Shown here: one piece after another, positions 10,701 through 42,719 of the stretch
Layout of the letters: each line of letters starts with the position of its first letter
Position numbering within the stretch: position 1 is the stretch's first letter
Source of the DNA: Ariolimax columbianus
Lineage: Eukaryota; Mollusca; Gastropoda; Stylommatophora; Arionidae
Reading direction: 5' to 3'
Length of the DNA stretch: 64,000 nt
Assembly (NCBI GenBank): GCA_036924085.1
Contig: JAVGWX010000013.1
Span: forward strand, 43,348,175 to 43,412,174
Made by a program: the position numbers and the translations under genes
Notes under the pieces: model-generated
What the model saw: only the letters and a program-made list of their open reading frames with translations
Database searches by the model: none
What the model was told of the DNA's origin: nothing

Positions 10701-12656
10701 AGTTAATTTAAAACTTTGTAAAAATCTGATGGCTTTCTAAATGCTTAAACGTTACTAAAGAGACACACTACAAATGTTATATGGCTCACATACCTTGCTA
10801 AATGCTATGTCCACTGCTGGATTAGACATTCGTACTGTTGCTTTTCCTTCATTTGCAAACTTTGCAAATATTTGTTGCACATTACTGCGAATCTATAAGA
10901 CAAAAACAACTGTTACAACCCACATTGTATTTTAAAAAAAACACAAAATACTGTTGCATGAAGAAAAAAAAACTACAATTCTGTTGCTCATTAAAAAAAA
11001 TATAATACAACTGTGGGTGCAGGGACGCAGCACAGTGAATGAGCTGACAGCAACTCATAGCTGACCCTTTGCATGAGAAAATCCTTATTTACGCATTTGC
11101 ACATCTTGCCATTCACACAGTTCAAAAGTTTGCAGAGAGAGAAACAATACCTCGCAAAACTTTTTTGTTTGGCGTTCGCCAGACTTCTCTATTCTTCCAT
11201 AGTGTGTTGCACTATGATTTTATTTTGCGCCTGTCGGTCTAGTGCATCCAACTTTGGTATGCATTTTATGTAAGAATCTGCTTCCTGCTGCATTTTCTAA
11301 GGGAAGTGTTTGCTTCCCCGGCATAATGGCCAACATTTTCAGATTGTGAACCATGTCACTTAACCACTTGCCCATGCCATTCCTCATAAATGAAATGATT
11401 AAAAGAGCGACTAGCTCATTTTCCTGGGGATCTGAAGAAGAAAAGAAGTCTGTGCATATTTGCTTTTGCACAAACTAAAAAATATTATATTTAGTTATGG
11501 AAGATAAACCATAGAAAATCAGTAGCAAGGATCCATTTAGGATAATACACAATTATACTTACCTGTTTGCTCCAGTGAAGCATAGTCATCAATCTAAAAG
11601 GTGCAAATATAGCAGACAAGCTGTAAACTAGCGACACAACGCTAGGATGTTCTCAGGACTACATCCTACTACTCGCAGGGCTTGGTAGCGGGAGATTGAG
11701 AATGAACGCAGAAGAGTCATCAGTACAGGTGACTCCTTCAAAGGATGTCTACGTCTGTGTCCAAGCATTTGCAGTTGTTGTTTCAATACCAATGGTTTCA
11801 CATAAGGTTGCTAGCTCCAAGCACAATACTCTTTGATCCGTGTTTCCCAATAGTCAGTCCCTGAACGGGCGCCGGTCCGCAGAAATTTCCTCCTGGTCCA
11901 TGAACAAGTTTTTGCAGCTTAAGCCACAAACTGCGGTAATCGGTTTGATGTGATCTAAGCTCTGACTGGCTAATGTTTAAACTGGAATTACGTCAGCCAC
12001 ACATGTATCCCTACTTTTTGAACACAAGAGCTCATTTATATTTGGCGAGTTTGTTTATCAAAGTAAGTGAGGTTTTGGGGGAAAATACCTAGAAAAATTG
12101 CGATGCGTAAATTAGGTCGTTCGAAAATTGACAGACAAATTTTAGAAGTTCATTTATCTTCTAATACTGTGGTGTGATACTTTGTAAGTCAATTTTGTTG
12201 GTGTGTGTTATTGTGTTGTAAAATTTTAACCCCTGCAAGATGGAGATGAAAAAAAAGTAAAACAGCAACAACTTATATCTTTCTTCAATGTTTTTCTATT
12301 TTCACTGGTCCTGTGAAAAATGTTATGGAAACACTGCTCTAGATGATATTTATAAATTGCTTGGATAGTTACAGTGCTCCTATTCATATCAATTGGAGTA
12401 CCAATCGGACCATGCTAAAACATATGCGAAGAATAAATGTGGTTTGATACAGAACCTATTTAAATTCACTTACAAAATACTTGGTGCCATTTCTATTCTG
12501 TGCTGTACACAGCATCATAAACACATGGCCATCTTTGTTGTGATCACCAGGCTTGCGGCCAATAGAAACCTGTGCGTATATTGATCTTCCAGGTGTCCGA
12601 AGATTAAGGGAAGGAAGAAGCAGATTTGTAACTTGTACGTCACACTGAAGTTTCAT
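1500..12656 (-). CDS. LRR1: LRR1, leucine-rich repeat protein 1 (Cullin-2 ligase substrate receptor), five exons, 3' end missing
   Basis: The minus-strand coding exons are 12656-12474, 10892-10794, 9034-8840, 4692-4432 and 1768-1500. All acceptors are AG and all donors GT, and the first four junctions are phase 0. The 335 or so residues read collinearly with animal LRR1: an N-terminal PH-like domain starting MKLQCDVQV, the conserved GKATVR segment, a low-complexity linker, then leucine-rich repeats of the form LxxLxLSxNxLxxFP. In other animals LRR1 is the receptor of CUL2-ElonginB/C that ubiquitylates MCM7 and removes the CMG helicase at replication termination; that role is inferred here by orthology. 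Exon 5 ends in phase 2 at THR, where the family continues with about 75 more residues, so a final exon is expected before base 1. No candidate for it was seen in 1-1499. Confidence 0.9.
1960..2395. repeat. Tandem repeat, unit about 43-45 bp, interrupted
   Basis: Units of the form AGTAATGTTTGTATGAGAATG then CTTGTATxACAGGGATTA recur at 1965-2045 and 2260-2395, separated by unique sequence. Non-coding, in LRR1 intron 4. Confidence 0.65.
2780..3030. repeat. Tandem repeat, unit about 38-42 bp, five to six copies
   Basis: Imperfect repeats of TGTACTGTAATATGTTGATG followed by ATAGTGTATTG. The short open frames here are repeat artefacts. In LRR1 intron 4. Confidence 0.75.
3330..3500. repeat. Composite of SINE S3 tail and R2 repeat fragments
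   Basis: 3340-3410 resembles the 3' end of the SINE at 59931-60317 (CCTGGCAACAG, TTGAATACCAGGATTC). 3409-3490 resembles an R2 element in minus orientation (TCCGACACATCGACTTCAGC). Both are partial and diverged. Confidence 0.5.
4149..4223 (+). CDS. Candidate first coding exon of an unrecognised gene nested in LRR1 intron 4
   Basis: An ATG opens 25 codons (MPTWLKSVLCGNFVD, then LQDNWCIQKW) that end exactly at a consensus GTAAGT donor, phase 0. The composition is protein-like and the strand is opposite to LRR1. No family was recognised and no downstream exon was found, so this is a candidate only. It could be a real small nested gene, a pseudogene exon or chance. Confidence 0.3.
4432..4692 (-). 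CDS. LRR1: LRR1 exon 4 (LRRs)
   Basis: 87 codons between a TCTTCCAG acceptor and a GTAAGC donor. It carries about three leucine-rich repeats (LRSLDMSHN, IHTLNLSDNKL, LAHLDLRNNEI), in register with the LRR core of LRR1. Confidence 0.9.
5100..5520 (+). mobile_element. LINE 3' end (RT C-terminal region), decayed
   Basis: Broken frames give CEIWTVT, then a GRPGRQWDKDVSE-like segment and a GHAT-like end, matching the better-preserved copy at 52952-53437. Both end near GGACATGCTACATxATGAT. Confidence 0.6.
5771..6079 (+). repeat. R1 dispersed repeat, copy b
   Basis: Aligns over most of its length to R1: GACCAAGACC, GGAAACGGGCTGTTTTCATG, CTTCATCCGCATGCTCAGGA and the ending CATTGTGGGCATT. The first 60 bases are diverged. 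Confidence 0.75.
6365..7618 (-). mobile_element. LINE fragment with RNase H domain and C-terminal zinc knuckle
   Basis: Three consecutive parts on the minus strand. 7618-7430 is a linker with MKVMTGGMKSTPIVEL. 7192-6710 is an RNase H domain (AYTDGSV, FRAEAEAL, LFADALAVV, WVPSHCNIQGNEEADRLAKEGA) retaining the D-E-D-D residues. 6664-6420 is a tail (FRLCTGHNRL, CSCGTGKMTAEHLLQNCP) with the C-C-H-C pattern usual after RNase H in such LINEs. Frameshifts separate the parts and the RT and endonuclease regions are absent, so the copy is 5' truncated and dead. It lies antisense-neutral in LRR1 intron 3, on the same strand as the host gene. Confidence 0.85.
8040..8520 (+). mobile_element. LINE C-terminal fragment
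   Basis: Broken frames resemble the segment after the RT domain (HTGHVS, KKCYRDSLKVFLKSLNI, EAQRKH-like). A clearer relative is at 31240-31800. No catalytic motifs remain. Confidence 0.5.
8548..8810 (+). mobile_element. tRNA-derived SINE (S1) with perfect 10-bp target-site duplication
   Basis: The head GTGGCGAAGTGGTCAAGCCG and a degenerate GGGTTCTAATTTT B-box region give a tRNA-like promoter. The body of 263 bp ends in a T-rich tract. AAGAGACAAA occurs at both 8538-8547 and 8811-8820. It lies in LRR1 intron 3, 29 bp from the exon 3 donor. Confidence 0.8.
8840..9034 (-). CDS. LRR1: LRR1 exon 3 (linker)
   Basis: 65 codons after a TTTACAG acceptor, starting ADPKQL and ending SLQQLT before a GTAAAT donor. 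It corresponds to the poorly conserved linker between the PH-like domain and the LRRs; the matching features are the phase and the terminal FPKSLQQL (vertebrate FPYSLEHL). A SINE sits just beyond its donor (8548..8810). Confidence 0.82.
9035..10793. other. LRR1 intron 2, no recognisable element
   Basis: AT-rich sequence with a short poly-G run at about 9232. Short open frames occur on both strands around 9463-9682 but match no known family. No repeat shared with the rest of the window was noticed. Confidence 0.5.
10794..10892 (-). CDS. LRR1: LRR1 exon 2
   Basis: 33 codons between a TATAG acceptor and a GTATGT donor, phase 0 on both sides. The product contains QQIFAKFANEGKATVR, matching the most conserved stretch of the LRR1 N-terminal domain. 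No in-frame stop. Confidence 0.88.
11018..11720. repeat. R2 and R3 repeat fragments in LRR1 intron 1
   Basis: 11018-11066 resembles the R2 head (GAATGAGCTGACAGCAACTC). 11230-11390 is an R3 copy with its tRNA-like part towards the right, minus orientation (ATGCATTTTATGTAAGAATC; CCATGTCACTTAACCAC). 11576-11720 is an R2 tail (AAAGGTGCAAATAT, GGTAGCGGGAGATTGAGAAT), plus orientation. Confidence 0.65.
12474..12656 (-). CDS. LRR1: LRR1 exon 1 (start codon)
   Basis: 61 codons from the ATG at 12656-12654. The exon ends GTKYF directly before a GTAAGT donor at 12473-12468. It encodes the N-terminal PH-like domain (MKLQCDVQV, then LNLRTPG and VFMMLCTAQN), in register with the start of vertebrate LRR1, which supports this start codon. 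Confidence 0.9.
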
Positions 12657-12860
12657 CTTGATCCCATTATATCCTCGATATTTTGCTTATAATTGAGAAC
12701 GTGGGAAGCAACTGTGAGATAAACAAAGATTAAGTGATAGTTCAAACAATAAGAAACTTACAGACATCCCCTTAAAAATATTAAAGTTCTAAACCGTAAA
12801 TTTCTATTGTAAAAATTATGATTATTGTGAAGAATACAAAGTAAAAATTCGAACCACTGC

Positions 12861-13170
12861 CCGGGATCAAGATGCTGAGTCTAGCATCAGGGCCAGCGAA
12901 CAATAGCTGCCAAGACCCTTCTACACCTCCACGCGGTGATCTTGGATAACAGGCTGCAGCAGGGCAGACTGGCTAAGGAGAAGGGATCGAAGAGGGAATG
13001 CTAACCCGGTACTCAAAAAATGCTTGCTGAAGTCGGATGTGTTGGACCGAAAGGTGCAAATATCGCAACCAAGCTGTAAACTATGACACAACGCATTCCG
13101 TTCTCTGGACTACATTCTGCTACTTACCCTTTTAGGGTTTGGTAGTGGGAGATTGAGAACGAACGAAGAA
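12861..13170 (+). repeat. R2 dispersed repeat
   Basis: Starts GGGATCAAGATGCTGAG and contains the core shared with R1 (CAAGACCCTTCTACACCTCC, CCTGGATAACAGGCTG, GACTGGCTAA). It then carries the R2-specific tail TTGGACCGAAAGGTGCAAAT and ends GGGAGATTGAGAACGAACGA. About 310 bp. Confidence 0.8.
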
Positions 13171-13920
13171 GAAGAACCACTGCCCTCCTTGTCGGCAGGC
13201 AGACATCGAAACCATTTGACCACAAGCTCCTCATTACAAATTCTTAATAAAGTAGTCTATTTCATGTTACTGATCACCCACTAAACTAAGAAATAACATA
13301 ACTCGCAAGCTAACAAACACTGCACAGAGAGTATTCCCGACAGTGCTCTGCACATCAGCCCTTGCACTCACTATGTCTTTCAACGGAAGAGTATGCGGCA
13401 CAGGTATGGAATGCATCTACACATCTTTGCATTGCATGCACACAATGTGGTAATAGCATGATAGGCCGCAGTAAAAAATAACAGATATCTTCAGCAAGTC
13501 ATTTACAGTTAGCTATGGAGGTTAACTTTCACTAAGAAGTACAAGAATTCCTTGTTAATACTAACTTGTGACTGATATTTTTGCACCTCTATGCCATGGA
13601 AATGTAATCTTAATCATTACATCAACGAACAAAATGCCTTATGAATAACCAAAAAAAAAAATTAAATGAGGGAATAGCATGATGTGGGGGTAATGAGACA
13701 ACATATAGTTTTTGTTATGAATCGTTAGATGTTTTTGTTTGTTCTTAACTCCTGACGAAGGTCTTGTGGTCATAACCTGGGTTTCATTTTGCTTCTATAG
13801 GATAACTGAGTCATACTTGTTTGTTATCAACTTCTGACCTACAGTACTGCCACAGCTTTAATTAATGTGGTCCTAGTCCATTTCATGGCTGCTACTATTT
13901 GTTTTCTTGTTACCTCTACA

Positions 13921-14035
13921 TGGGGAGAGGAGACTAATGTCTGATCAGGCAAAAAATATTGACCAAGACCTTACCTCCCTTCCATAAAGTTCTCCGTGGA
14001 AACAGGTTGTTTCAGTATGGCTAACGTGATGACCG
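13921..14035 (+). repeat. R1 dispersed repeat, partial
   Basis: GAGACTAATGTCTGATCAGG to TGGCTAACGTGATGACC. Only the first third of R1 is left, with an internal deletion. Confidence 0.6.
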
Positions 14036-14289
14036 TTATCATTTTGATAATCTATCGCTAAATTTAATTATGTCTGCTGTCTTTATGTTACTCTAATTAA
14101 AAGTCTAAGTCAGTCTTATATTAGCAGTTTTCACCCCTAGAGATGCCAGGGGTTTAAAAGAATTGGTCCACTGTCACCTTACTAGCATGCCAAAAGAAAC
14201 GACTAAGCAGTAAAGAAGGTTATGATTGAGGCTATGAACCTCTTAACCTCATGTAAATAAGAACACTGCCGTTGTCATCAGTGTACTAC

Positions 14290-15130
14290 TACTATTTAGA
14301 AGTCAGTAGTACTAGTTAGTATAGTATAGTACTAGTTAGTATAGTATAGTACTAGTTAGTATAGTATAGTACTAGTTAGTATAGTATAGTATAGTACTAG
14401 TTAGTAGCAATAAACTATTTATTGATTGTGTAGATCTATTTATTGTTCGTTAGTGTTATGTCTAGTCAGTCTAGAAGAGAGAGAGAATGGGTCGTCATGA
14501 TAATATCAAATATCATTCTCCTTCACACTACCCACTATAGTACTGCACACTTACACTAATTCACTCAATCCCAATCACTGGTAGGTGAGTTAGTATCATT
14601 TTCAATGATTGAATTGATTCTATTTAAAAAAACTATTTGACGTCAAAAGTCAATTAAATCAAAGTAGACCAAGTTTTGTAATAGTAATACTATAGAACTA
14701 TCTATAATACTAATAGTAATCGTACTTACTCACTCCAACGAGTCACATTGAATGACTGAACTTTAAAAATGTAGTAAGTAGTAAAAGTTACTAAAAAAAA
14801 GTAAAAGTGAAAAGTCACTAAGTAACACTACCAGTAATGAGTAACTAACACTAACAGAAGTAACACTTCCATTTAGGCATTTACTAACCACACAACCAGG
14901 AGTAACCAGTGAGTAGTATACTAGTATATAGTATTACTAGTAATTAGTATTAGTATTTAATTTATTTTAACTAGTTGAGTAGTTACTATGTTAGTAACAC
15001 TAATGACTAATGAGTAATGACTAACTACTAACTAGTAACACTTACTACTACTAGTAACACTAACAGTAACTAAGTTAAACTACCACTACTTAATAAAGTT
15101 GAGTACTTAACACAGTCACACAACAATTTA
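14290..15130. repeat. TAGT/ACTA-rich low-complexity tract with a 20-bp tandem repeat
   Basis: 14306-14410 holds about 4.5 copies of AGTACTAGTTAGTATAGTAT. The following 700 bp are dominated by ACTAGTAACACTA-like words on both strands. A second, weaker patch is at 15640-15870, so the tract flanks RAB4 exon 1. No coding potential. Confidence 0.75.
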
Positions 15131-15339
15131 AATGTACAACAATGTATCTTTCCCTCACATATGGCAAATAATTGGTAACCCTTAAAGTTTTGGTCAGAAA
15201 AATTCCAATTAGCACTTGATTATAATAAATACATATTTATAATAAATGACACTTTGAAGAGTTTACTTGCCGCGGGTTATTGTTCAACAATATGTATAGA
15301 AGTTTGTGATAGTAATCAGCAGTCGAAAATAGTGTAAAT

Positions 15340-15567
15340 AAGCCGTACTATAAAAGCTTCGAAGTTTTGTTTCACATTACGTCACTTTAATGGCGCAGTT
15401 CATTGGTCGCCGAGTGAAATCTCGCACATTCCGAGAGTCAAAATCACCACCTCTATCAACAATCATCATGATGACAGAGGGGGGCGAAATCAAATGATCT
15501 TTGAAAACCACTGATCGGATATACCGTTGATATTGTTTTCTCGCTGTTCTGACATCCGATTATCGTT
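15340..15567 (+). promoter_or_regulatory. Candidate RAB4 promoter / 5' UTR
   Basis: This more GC-balanced island just before the RAB4 ATG carries a CRE-like TTACGTCA at 15377-15384 and an inverted CCAAT box (ATTGG) at 15402-15406. The start site itself cannot be read from sequence. Motif-based inference only. Confidence 0.4.
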
Positions 15568-37506
<21,939 letters not shown>

Positions 37507-37659
37507 ACAATTTAGCCATTGTGTATGTGCGTTTTTGCATTGTACAAATTCGGGGGGAAGAGTATGGGCAGAAGACATATTACGGCCATTTATTGGGAAA
37601 GTAAGTTGTGCTGACATAGTAAATGAGGATTTGCAGAGGTTAGAATTGGGATTGTATTA

Positions 37660-37940
37660 TGTTCCCCATACGTGTGTGAATGATATTTCACTTCTCATAT
37701 GTGTGTGAATCACATTTGGTTCCCCAAATGTGCGTGAATCATATTTGACTTCTAAAATGTGTGTGAATCACATTTGGTTCATCATATGTGTGTGAATCAC
37801 ATTTGGTTCATCATATGTGTGTGAATCACATTTGGTTCATCATATGTGCTCGAATCACATTTGGTTCATTATATGTGTGTGAATCACGTTTGGTTCATCA
37901 TATGTGTTCGAATCACATTTGGTTCATCATACGTGTAAGT
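37660..37940. repeat. 29-bp minisatellite downstream of the RAB4 stop
   Basis: About nine imperfect copies of TCATATGTGTGTGAATCACA then TTTGGTTCA. The spacing between successive GTGTGAATCAC words is exactly 29 bp in the central units. It lies 155 bp past the stop codon and would be in the 3' UTR if the poly(A) signal at 38427 is used. Confidence 0.85.
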
Positions 37941-38426
37941 GTTGAAGTGACACTTTTTATTTGAAAGTGTAAAGTATTTGGGGGCTGGTTCCCTGTGCGA
38001 ATCTTACCATTTGGGTTGGTTTCATGTGTGACAGAGTTTCAAGAACTTTGGATTGGTACAGTACATTTATTTTCAGATGCTTATTAAATGAAAACATATC
38101 CCATCCTATGGAAACAAATTGTGATTTATTTTTTTTTTATGTCTCTCTTAAAATGTTTACAGTATTTATATGTTTGATTATTATTATCAAAATAATTCAG
38201 AGATGTGAACCTGGATACGAGTGGCTATAAGTGAGGGGATTCTCTCTCATTTGTATCTAAAATATTACACACAATTTGACGGATACAAATGTGTGCAGCG
38301 GAGCAGAATATATTAACAATCATTGCTATAAATACTTGTATATCTGTTACTTATATGTCTACCATTTTTAAAATGAAATTCTACCTTTATGATTTAATTT
38401 TCTGTTGAAAATTGAAGGATGTACTT

Positions 38427-38432
38427 AATAAA
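38427..38432 (+). terminator. Candidate RAB4 poly(A) signal
   Basis: AATAAA, 920 bp past the RAB4 stop, in AT-rich sequence, before the R2 fragment at 38560. Hexamer only, so tentative. Confidence 0.35.
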
Positions 38433-38559
38433 TATTTCATCTATTATAAATATAGCATTTTTGACTTATTTCATTATGAAGATCTGACATTTGTGTACGT
38501 GCTGTGTAACCATTTACAGCTCGAATAACCCACCATTGTTAGACAAATGCTGTATCTGC

Positions 38560-38715
38560 TGAAGGCAGATGTGTCGGACTGAAAGGTGCAAATATCGCAG
38601 TCAAGTCGTAAACTAGCGACACAACGCATTCCGTTCTCTAGACTACATCCTGCTACATGCAAAGCCCTGTTCAACGCTTGGTAGCGGGATATTGAGAATG
38701 AACGCAGAAGAAGAC
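38560..38715 (+). repeat. R2 repeat, 3' half
   Basis: TGTCGGACTGAAAGGTGCAA, CAACGCATTCCGTTCTCTAG and GGTAGCGGGATATTGAGAAT. The head and core are missing. Confidence 0.75.
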
Positions 38716-38884
38716 AAATGTTGAGCTATAAATGGTTAATTGCTTTCTCGTTTATTTACATATTGAATGATTGTGATATGAAATTCCTGACCATATTTGG
38801 TATGTTCAGTTTCTTCTAATAGGGCCCTGAAAAGTTGACGCTGTAGCAGTTCTGATCGAGTAAGAGTTGATTATTGTCACGTTT

Positions 38885-39640
38885 ACGAGGGGAGCTCCGA
38901 AAGTAATGTCACCTATTTTATTCCAAGACAATCATAATGGGTAAAAATAGCACAATAAAACCATTTGATAGAGCAATATCTTGCCTTCAAAAAAACTATT
39001 TTTCAACATGGTCACTGCCCTTGGCTATATATTTTCTCCAACGATGAACAAGAGTATACATGCTGCACTCATAAAAATTTGCACCAGCGGTGACCCACTG
39101 TTTCACAGCTGCTATGATAATGCCATTGCTAGGAAAATGTTACCTGTGCAGTCCATCTTTCACTGGCCTAAACAGATGGAAGTCAGAAGGTGCTAAATCT
39201 GGACTATACAGTGGTTGTAGTTGGACAGTCCAGCCAAGATTGACAATGTGCTCAATGGCCTTCAAATTGTTATGGGACCTGGTGTTATTGTGTTGCAAAA
39301 CACAGGTTGTCTTCTTCTCTGGCCTGGCCCTGGAAGTTCGAGCCTTTAGCTTAGTCAGCGTCGCAAGGTAGTGGTCAGAGTTGATGGTTTGTCCAGGTTC
39401 CACAAAATCAAGAAGGATTACCCTATTCCTATCCCAAAAAAAAGTGCACATCACTTTACCCTCTGAGGACTGTGTCTTGAACTTTTTCATCAATGCGAAA
39501 TTCACATGTCACCACTCCTTGGGCTGCCGTTTTGACTCAGGATCGTTGCGGTGGCATCACGTCTCATCACCAGTGATGATGCAATTCCTTAATGTGCGTC
39601 TTATCCAATGCCTTCCCACACATCGTGCTCCACATTTTTT
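38885..39640 (-). pseudogene. mariner-type transposase, 5' truncated
   Basis: The minus strand encodes ITGDETW near 39565, then FVEPGQTINSDHY, LQHNNTRSHNN, YSPDLAPSDFHLF and YIAKGSDHVEK near 39000. The D,D34D catalytic triad is changed: the second Asp (usual HDNARPH) is Asn in HNNTRSH. A likely terminal sequence GGGGAGCTCCGAAAGTAATG lies at 38890. The DNA-binding N-terminus and the other end are missing. Confidence 0.8.
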
Positions 39641-39649
39641 ATAGCTTTT

Positions 39650-41070
39650 CATAGCAGAAATAGTTTGTGCATTGCCATATCTATTGACTTTGAATAGCTT
39701 ATGCATAGGCATATCTATTGACTTTGTATAGAGTTGTAGATATCATAAACATCTCGTATGAATGAAACTAACAACCTCATATCCAATCATCATTATGAAA
39801 CCTAAGGATTGGGTGTAAAGTGGCCAGCTGCAGTAGCAGGTCTATGCTTCACTTAGTGGTCGGGGAACTGGGGTAAATTACACCAAAATGGGTACAAATG
39901 AAAGTTGGGGGGGGGGGATGAAAGTGAAATAAATTAATTAAAAAAACATTTATACTATTTTATATCAATTGAGACACAAGTATAATTTATTTTGCAATAT
40001 TTTATTTTTTGGACACCTTTACTTCAAGCGGTGACATGCCAAATGGGGCGTCAGATTCGAGCTGAAAGTAGACATGTCTATGTGGGCACACCATGTTTCA
40101 CCCACCACACTAAGTGAGTAGCATTGACTCACAAGCAGGCATAACTGCGGTGTTTTGTTCTGGTATTGTATTGTATGGTCCGTAGGGTTAATTGAAAACA
40201 TCACCATCACGTGAGCTTCAAAACAAAAACTTTCTATGTCTAAGGTAAGACAGAGTTGAGTTTTGGTTGATTACTCTATTAATAAATTAAAAGAGAAGTA
40301 GTTGGTTAGGTTGTTTCATGACCATGTATGTAGATATGTGTGTGTCCTAATTTGTATCGGTGTTTGCGCCGTAGCTAAAGGTGCAGACCAGGATGTGTTT
40401 ATGTATTCTGGGTTGTGTCCCATAGCCTTTCCATTTTCTGGTGGTGACTGCAGGGCAGCAGGTTGATTTGTTTACCAAGGTTCCTTCCTCGTGGCTAGAG
40501 CTAATAGCGGCTCTTCCTCGTTAGAATGTACCCGTCATAGGACATATGGAATATTTCAGTGGGGGCAACAGTACCATCTGTTGCCTCCCCCATCTTGCTG
40601 AAATACATCGGTGTTTGGTCCACGACTGTTTATTCGTCCAGTTATAGTTGGCTTAGATCACATCTGACACACCATATCTGTGGGTCGTTCCATTATCCGC
40701 CACCTGTGGACGCGTCTGGTTGGGGATGGTCGCCTCTGTCCTCCAGAAAAGAGAAGTAGTTTAACGACTTTTGCACAGAAGCAGATGTGAAAGTTAGCAT
40801 TGGAAAGACAAGGGCAGCATTCCTGTTACTGAATAATATATAGAAATCCAGGGAAATGAAGACTAATACCATGTTAGATTGCTTTAGTCAGTACTCCTGA
40901 ACAGAGCAGACAAATGGAGAACGACAAAGGCTATACGAAAGAAATTCAACAATAATGTCTACCGAGGATAATGGGTATAGGCTGGCAAGACATGGTAAGG
41001 AAAATAAATAAATGAGTCAATAAATAACACATACGAAATGGGGTTGAATATTCTTAATCTTCTGTGGTTG
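39650..41070. other. Intergenic sequence without a recognised gene
   Basis: Mixed sequence with a G-run at about 39908. 40370-40760 is more GC-rich than its surroundings and reads through in short frames, but no family was recognised and no splice-supported exon was found. Confidence 0.4.
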
Positions 41071-41074
41071 GTCT

Positions 41075-41225
41075 CAATCTTCTGCTATCAAGTTCTGAAC
41101 AGGGCTTTACAAGTAGCAAGATGTAGTCCAGAGAATGGAATGCATTGTGTCACTAATTTACAGCTTGACTGTGATATTTGCAACTTCCGGTCTGACACAT
41201 CGTCTTCAGCGGCAGGGTTGCATAT
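41075..41225 (-). repeat. R2 repeat, 3' half
   Basis: The reverse strand reads GATGTGTCAGACCGGAAGTT, TGCAAATATCACAGTCAAG and ATTCCATTCTCTGGACTAC. Minus orientation. Confidence 0.7.
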
Positions 41226-41330
41226 GACACATGCTACAGAAAACACTGTCAAACAGGCTCTGACATGGAATCAACAGAGAAAGAGAGGTAGACCAAGAAA
41301 CTGGAGAAAAAATTAAAATTAATTCCGTCA
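41226..41330 (+). mobile_element. LINE C-terminal stub
   Basis: ENTVKQALTWNQQRKRGRPR then NWRKN and a stop: the basic C-terminal motif of a LINE ORF. The minisatellite starts immediately afterwards. Confidence 0.55.
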
Positions 41331-41334
41331 GTAC

Positions 41335-42700
41335 AACAGACAGGTACAGCAACAAACTTCCGGAACTACAACAAACAAAGTACAACATCATGGACAATAC
41401 AACAACAACTATCAGTGACAGTACAGCAACACATATCACAGAATAAGTACAGCAACACATATCATGGAAAGTACAACAGACAAGGTACAGCAACACAAAT
41501 CACGGACAGTACAACAGACAGGTACAACAACATATATCAGGGACACTACAACAGACAAAGTACAGCAACACATGTCATGGACTACAACAGACAAGGTACA
41601 ACAACACATATCATGGATAGTACAATAGACAAGGTACAGCAACACATATTACGGACAGTACAAGAGAAGGTACAGCAACACATATCATGGACAGTACAAC
41701 AGACAAGGTACAGCAACACATATCACGGACAGTACAACAGACAAGGTACAACAACACATATCACGGACAGTACAATATACAAGGTACAGCAACACATATT
41801 ACGGACAGTACAAGAGACAGGTACAGCAACACATATCATGGATAGGTACAATAGACAGGTACAGCAACACATATCATGGACAGTACAACAGACAAGGTAC
41901 AGCAACACATCACGGACAGTACAACAGACAAGGTACAGCAACACATCACGGACAGTACAACAGACAAGGTACAACACATATCACGGACAGTACAACAGAC
42001 AAGGTACAGCAACACATATCATGGACAGTACAACAGACAAGGTACAGCAACACATATCATGGACAGTACAACAGACAAGGTACAGCAACACATATCAGGG
42101 ACAGTACAACAGACAAGGTACAGCAACACATATCATGGACAGTACAACTGACAAGGTACAGCAACACATATCACGGACAGTACAACAGACAAGGTACAGC
42201 AACACATCACGGACAGCACAACAAGCAAGGTACAGCAACACATATCACGGACAGTACAACAGACAAGGTACAACAATGCATATAATGAACAGTACAACAC
42301 AAAGTACAGCAACACATATTACGGACAGTACAAGAGACAGGTACAGCAACACATATCATGGACAGGTACAATAGACAGGTACAGCAACACATATCACGAA
42401 CAGTACAACAGACAAGGTACAGCAACACATCACGGACAGTACAACAGACAAGGTACAGCAACACATATCACGGACAGTACAACAGACAAGGTACAGCAAT
42501 ACATATCATGGACAGTACAACAGACAAGGTACAGCAACACATATCACAGACAGTACAACCGACAAGGTACAGCAACACATATCACAGACAGTACAACAGA
42601 CAAGGTACAGCAACACATATCAGGGACAGGTACAACAACACATATCACGGACAGTACAACAGACAAGGTGCAACACCACATATTAGGGACAGGTACAACA
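41335..42700. repeat. 38-bp minisatellite array, about 35 units
   Basis: The consensus unit is GGACAGTACAACAGACAAGG then TACAGCAACACATATCAT. Variant units of 30-38 bp and single-base changes occur (CACGG or CATGG before ACAG; TACAACAAC for TACAGCAAC). Because 38 is not a multiple of 3, the frame rotates, and an open frame of 319 codons at 41415-42374 is an artefact of the missing stop in all frames. Confidence 0.92.
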
Positions 42701-42719
42701 GAAGGGCATAACATCAAAC

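Noticed and set aside
41415..42374. 319-codon open frame
   Set aside because: It is the 38-bp minisatellite read through rotating frames; equally long frames appear on the other strand.
41335..42700. CRISPR-like repeat array
   Set aside because: Units are head-to-tail without unique spacers, in a eukaryotic genome.
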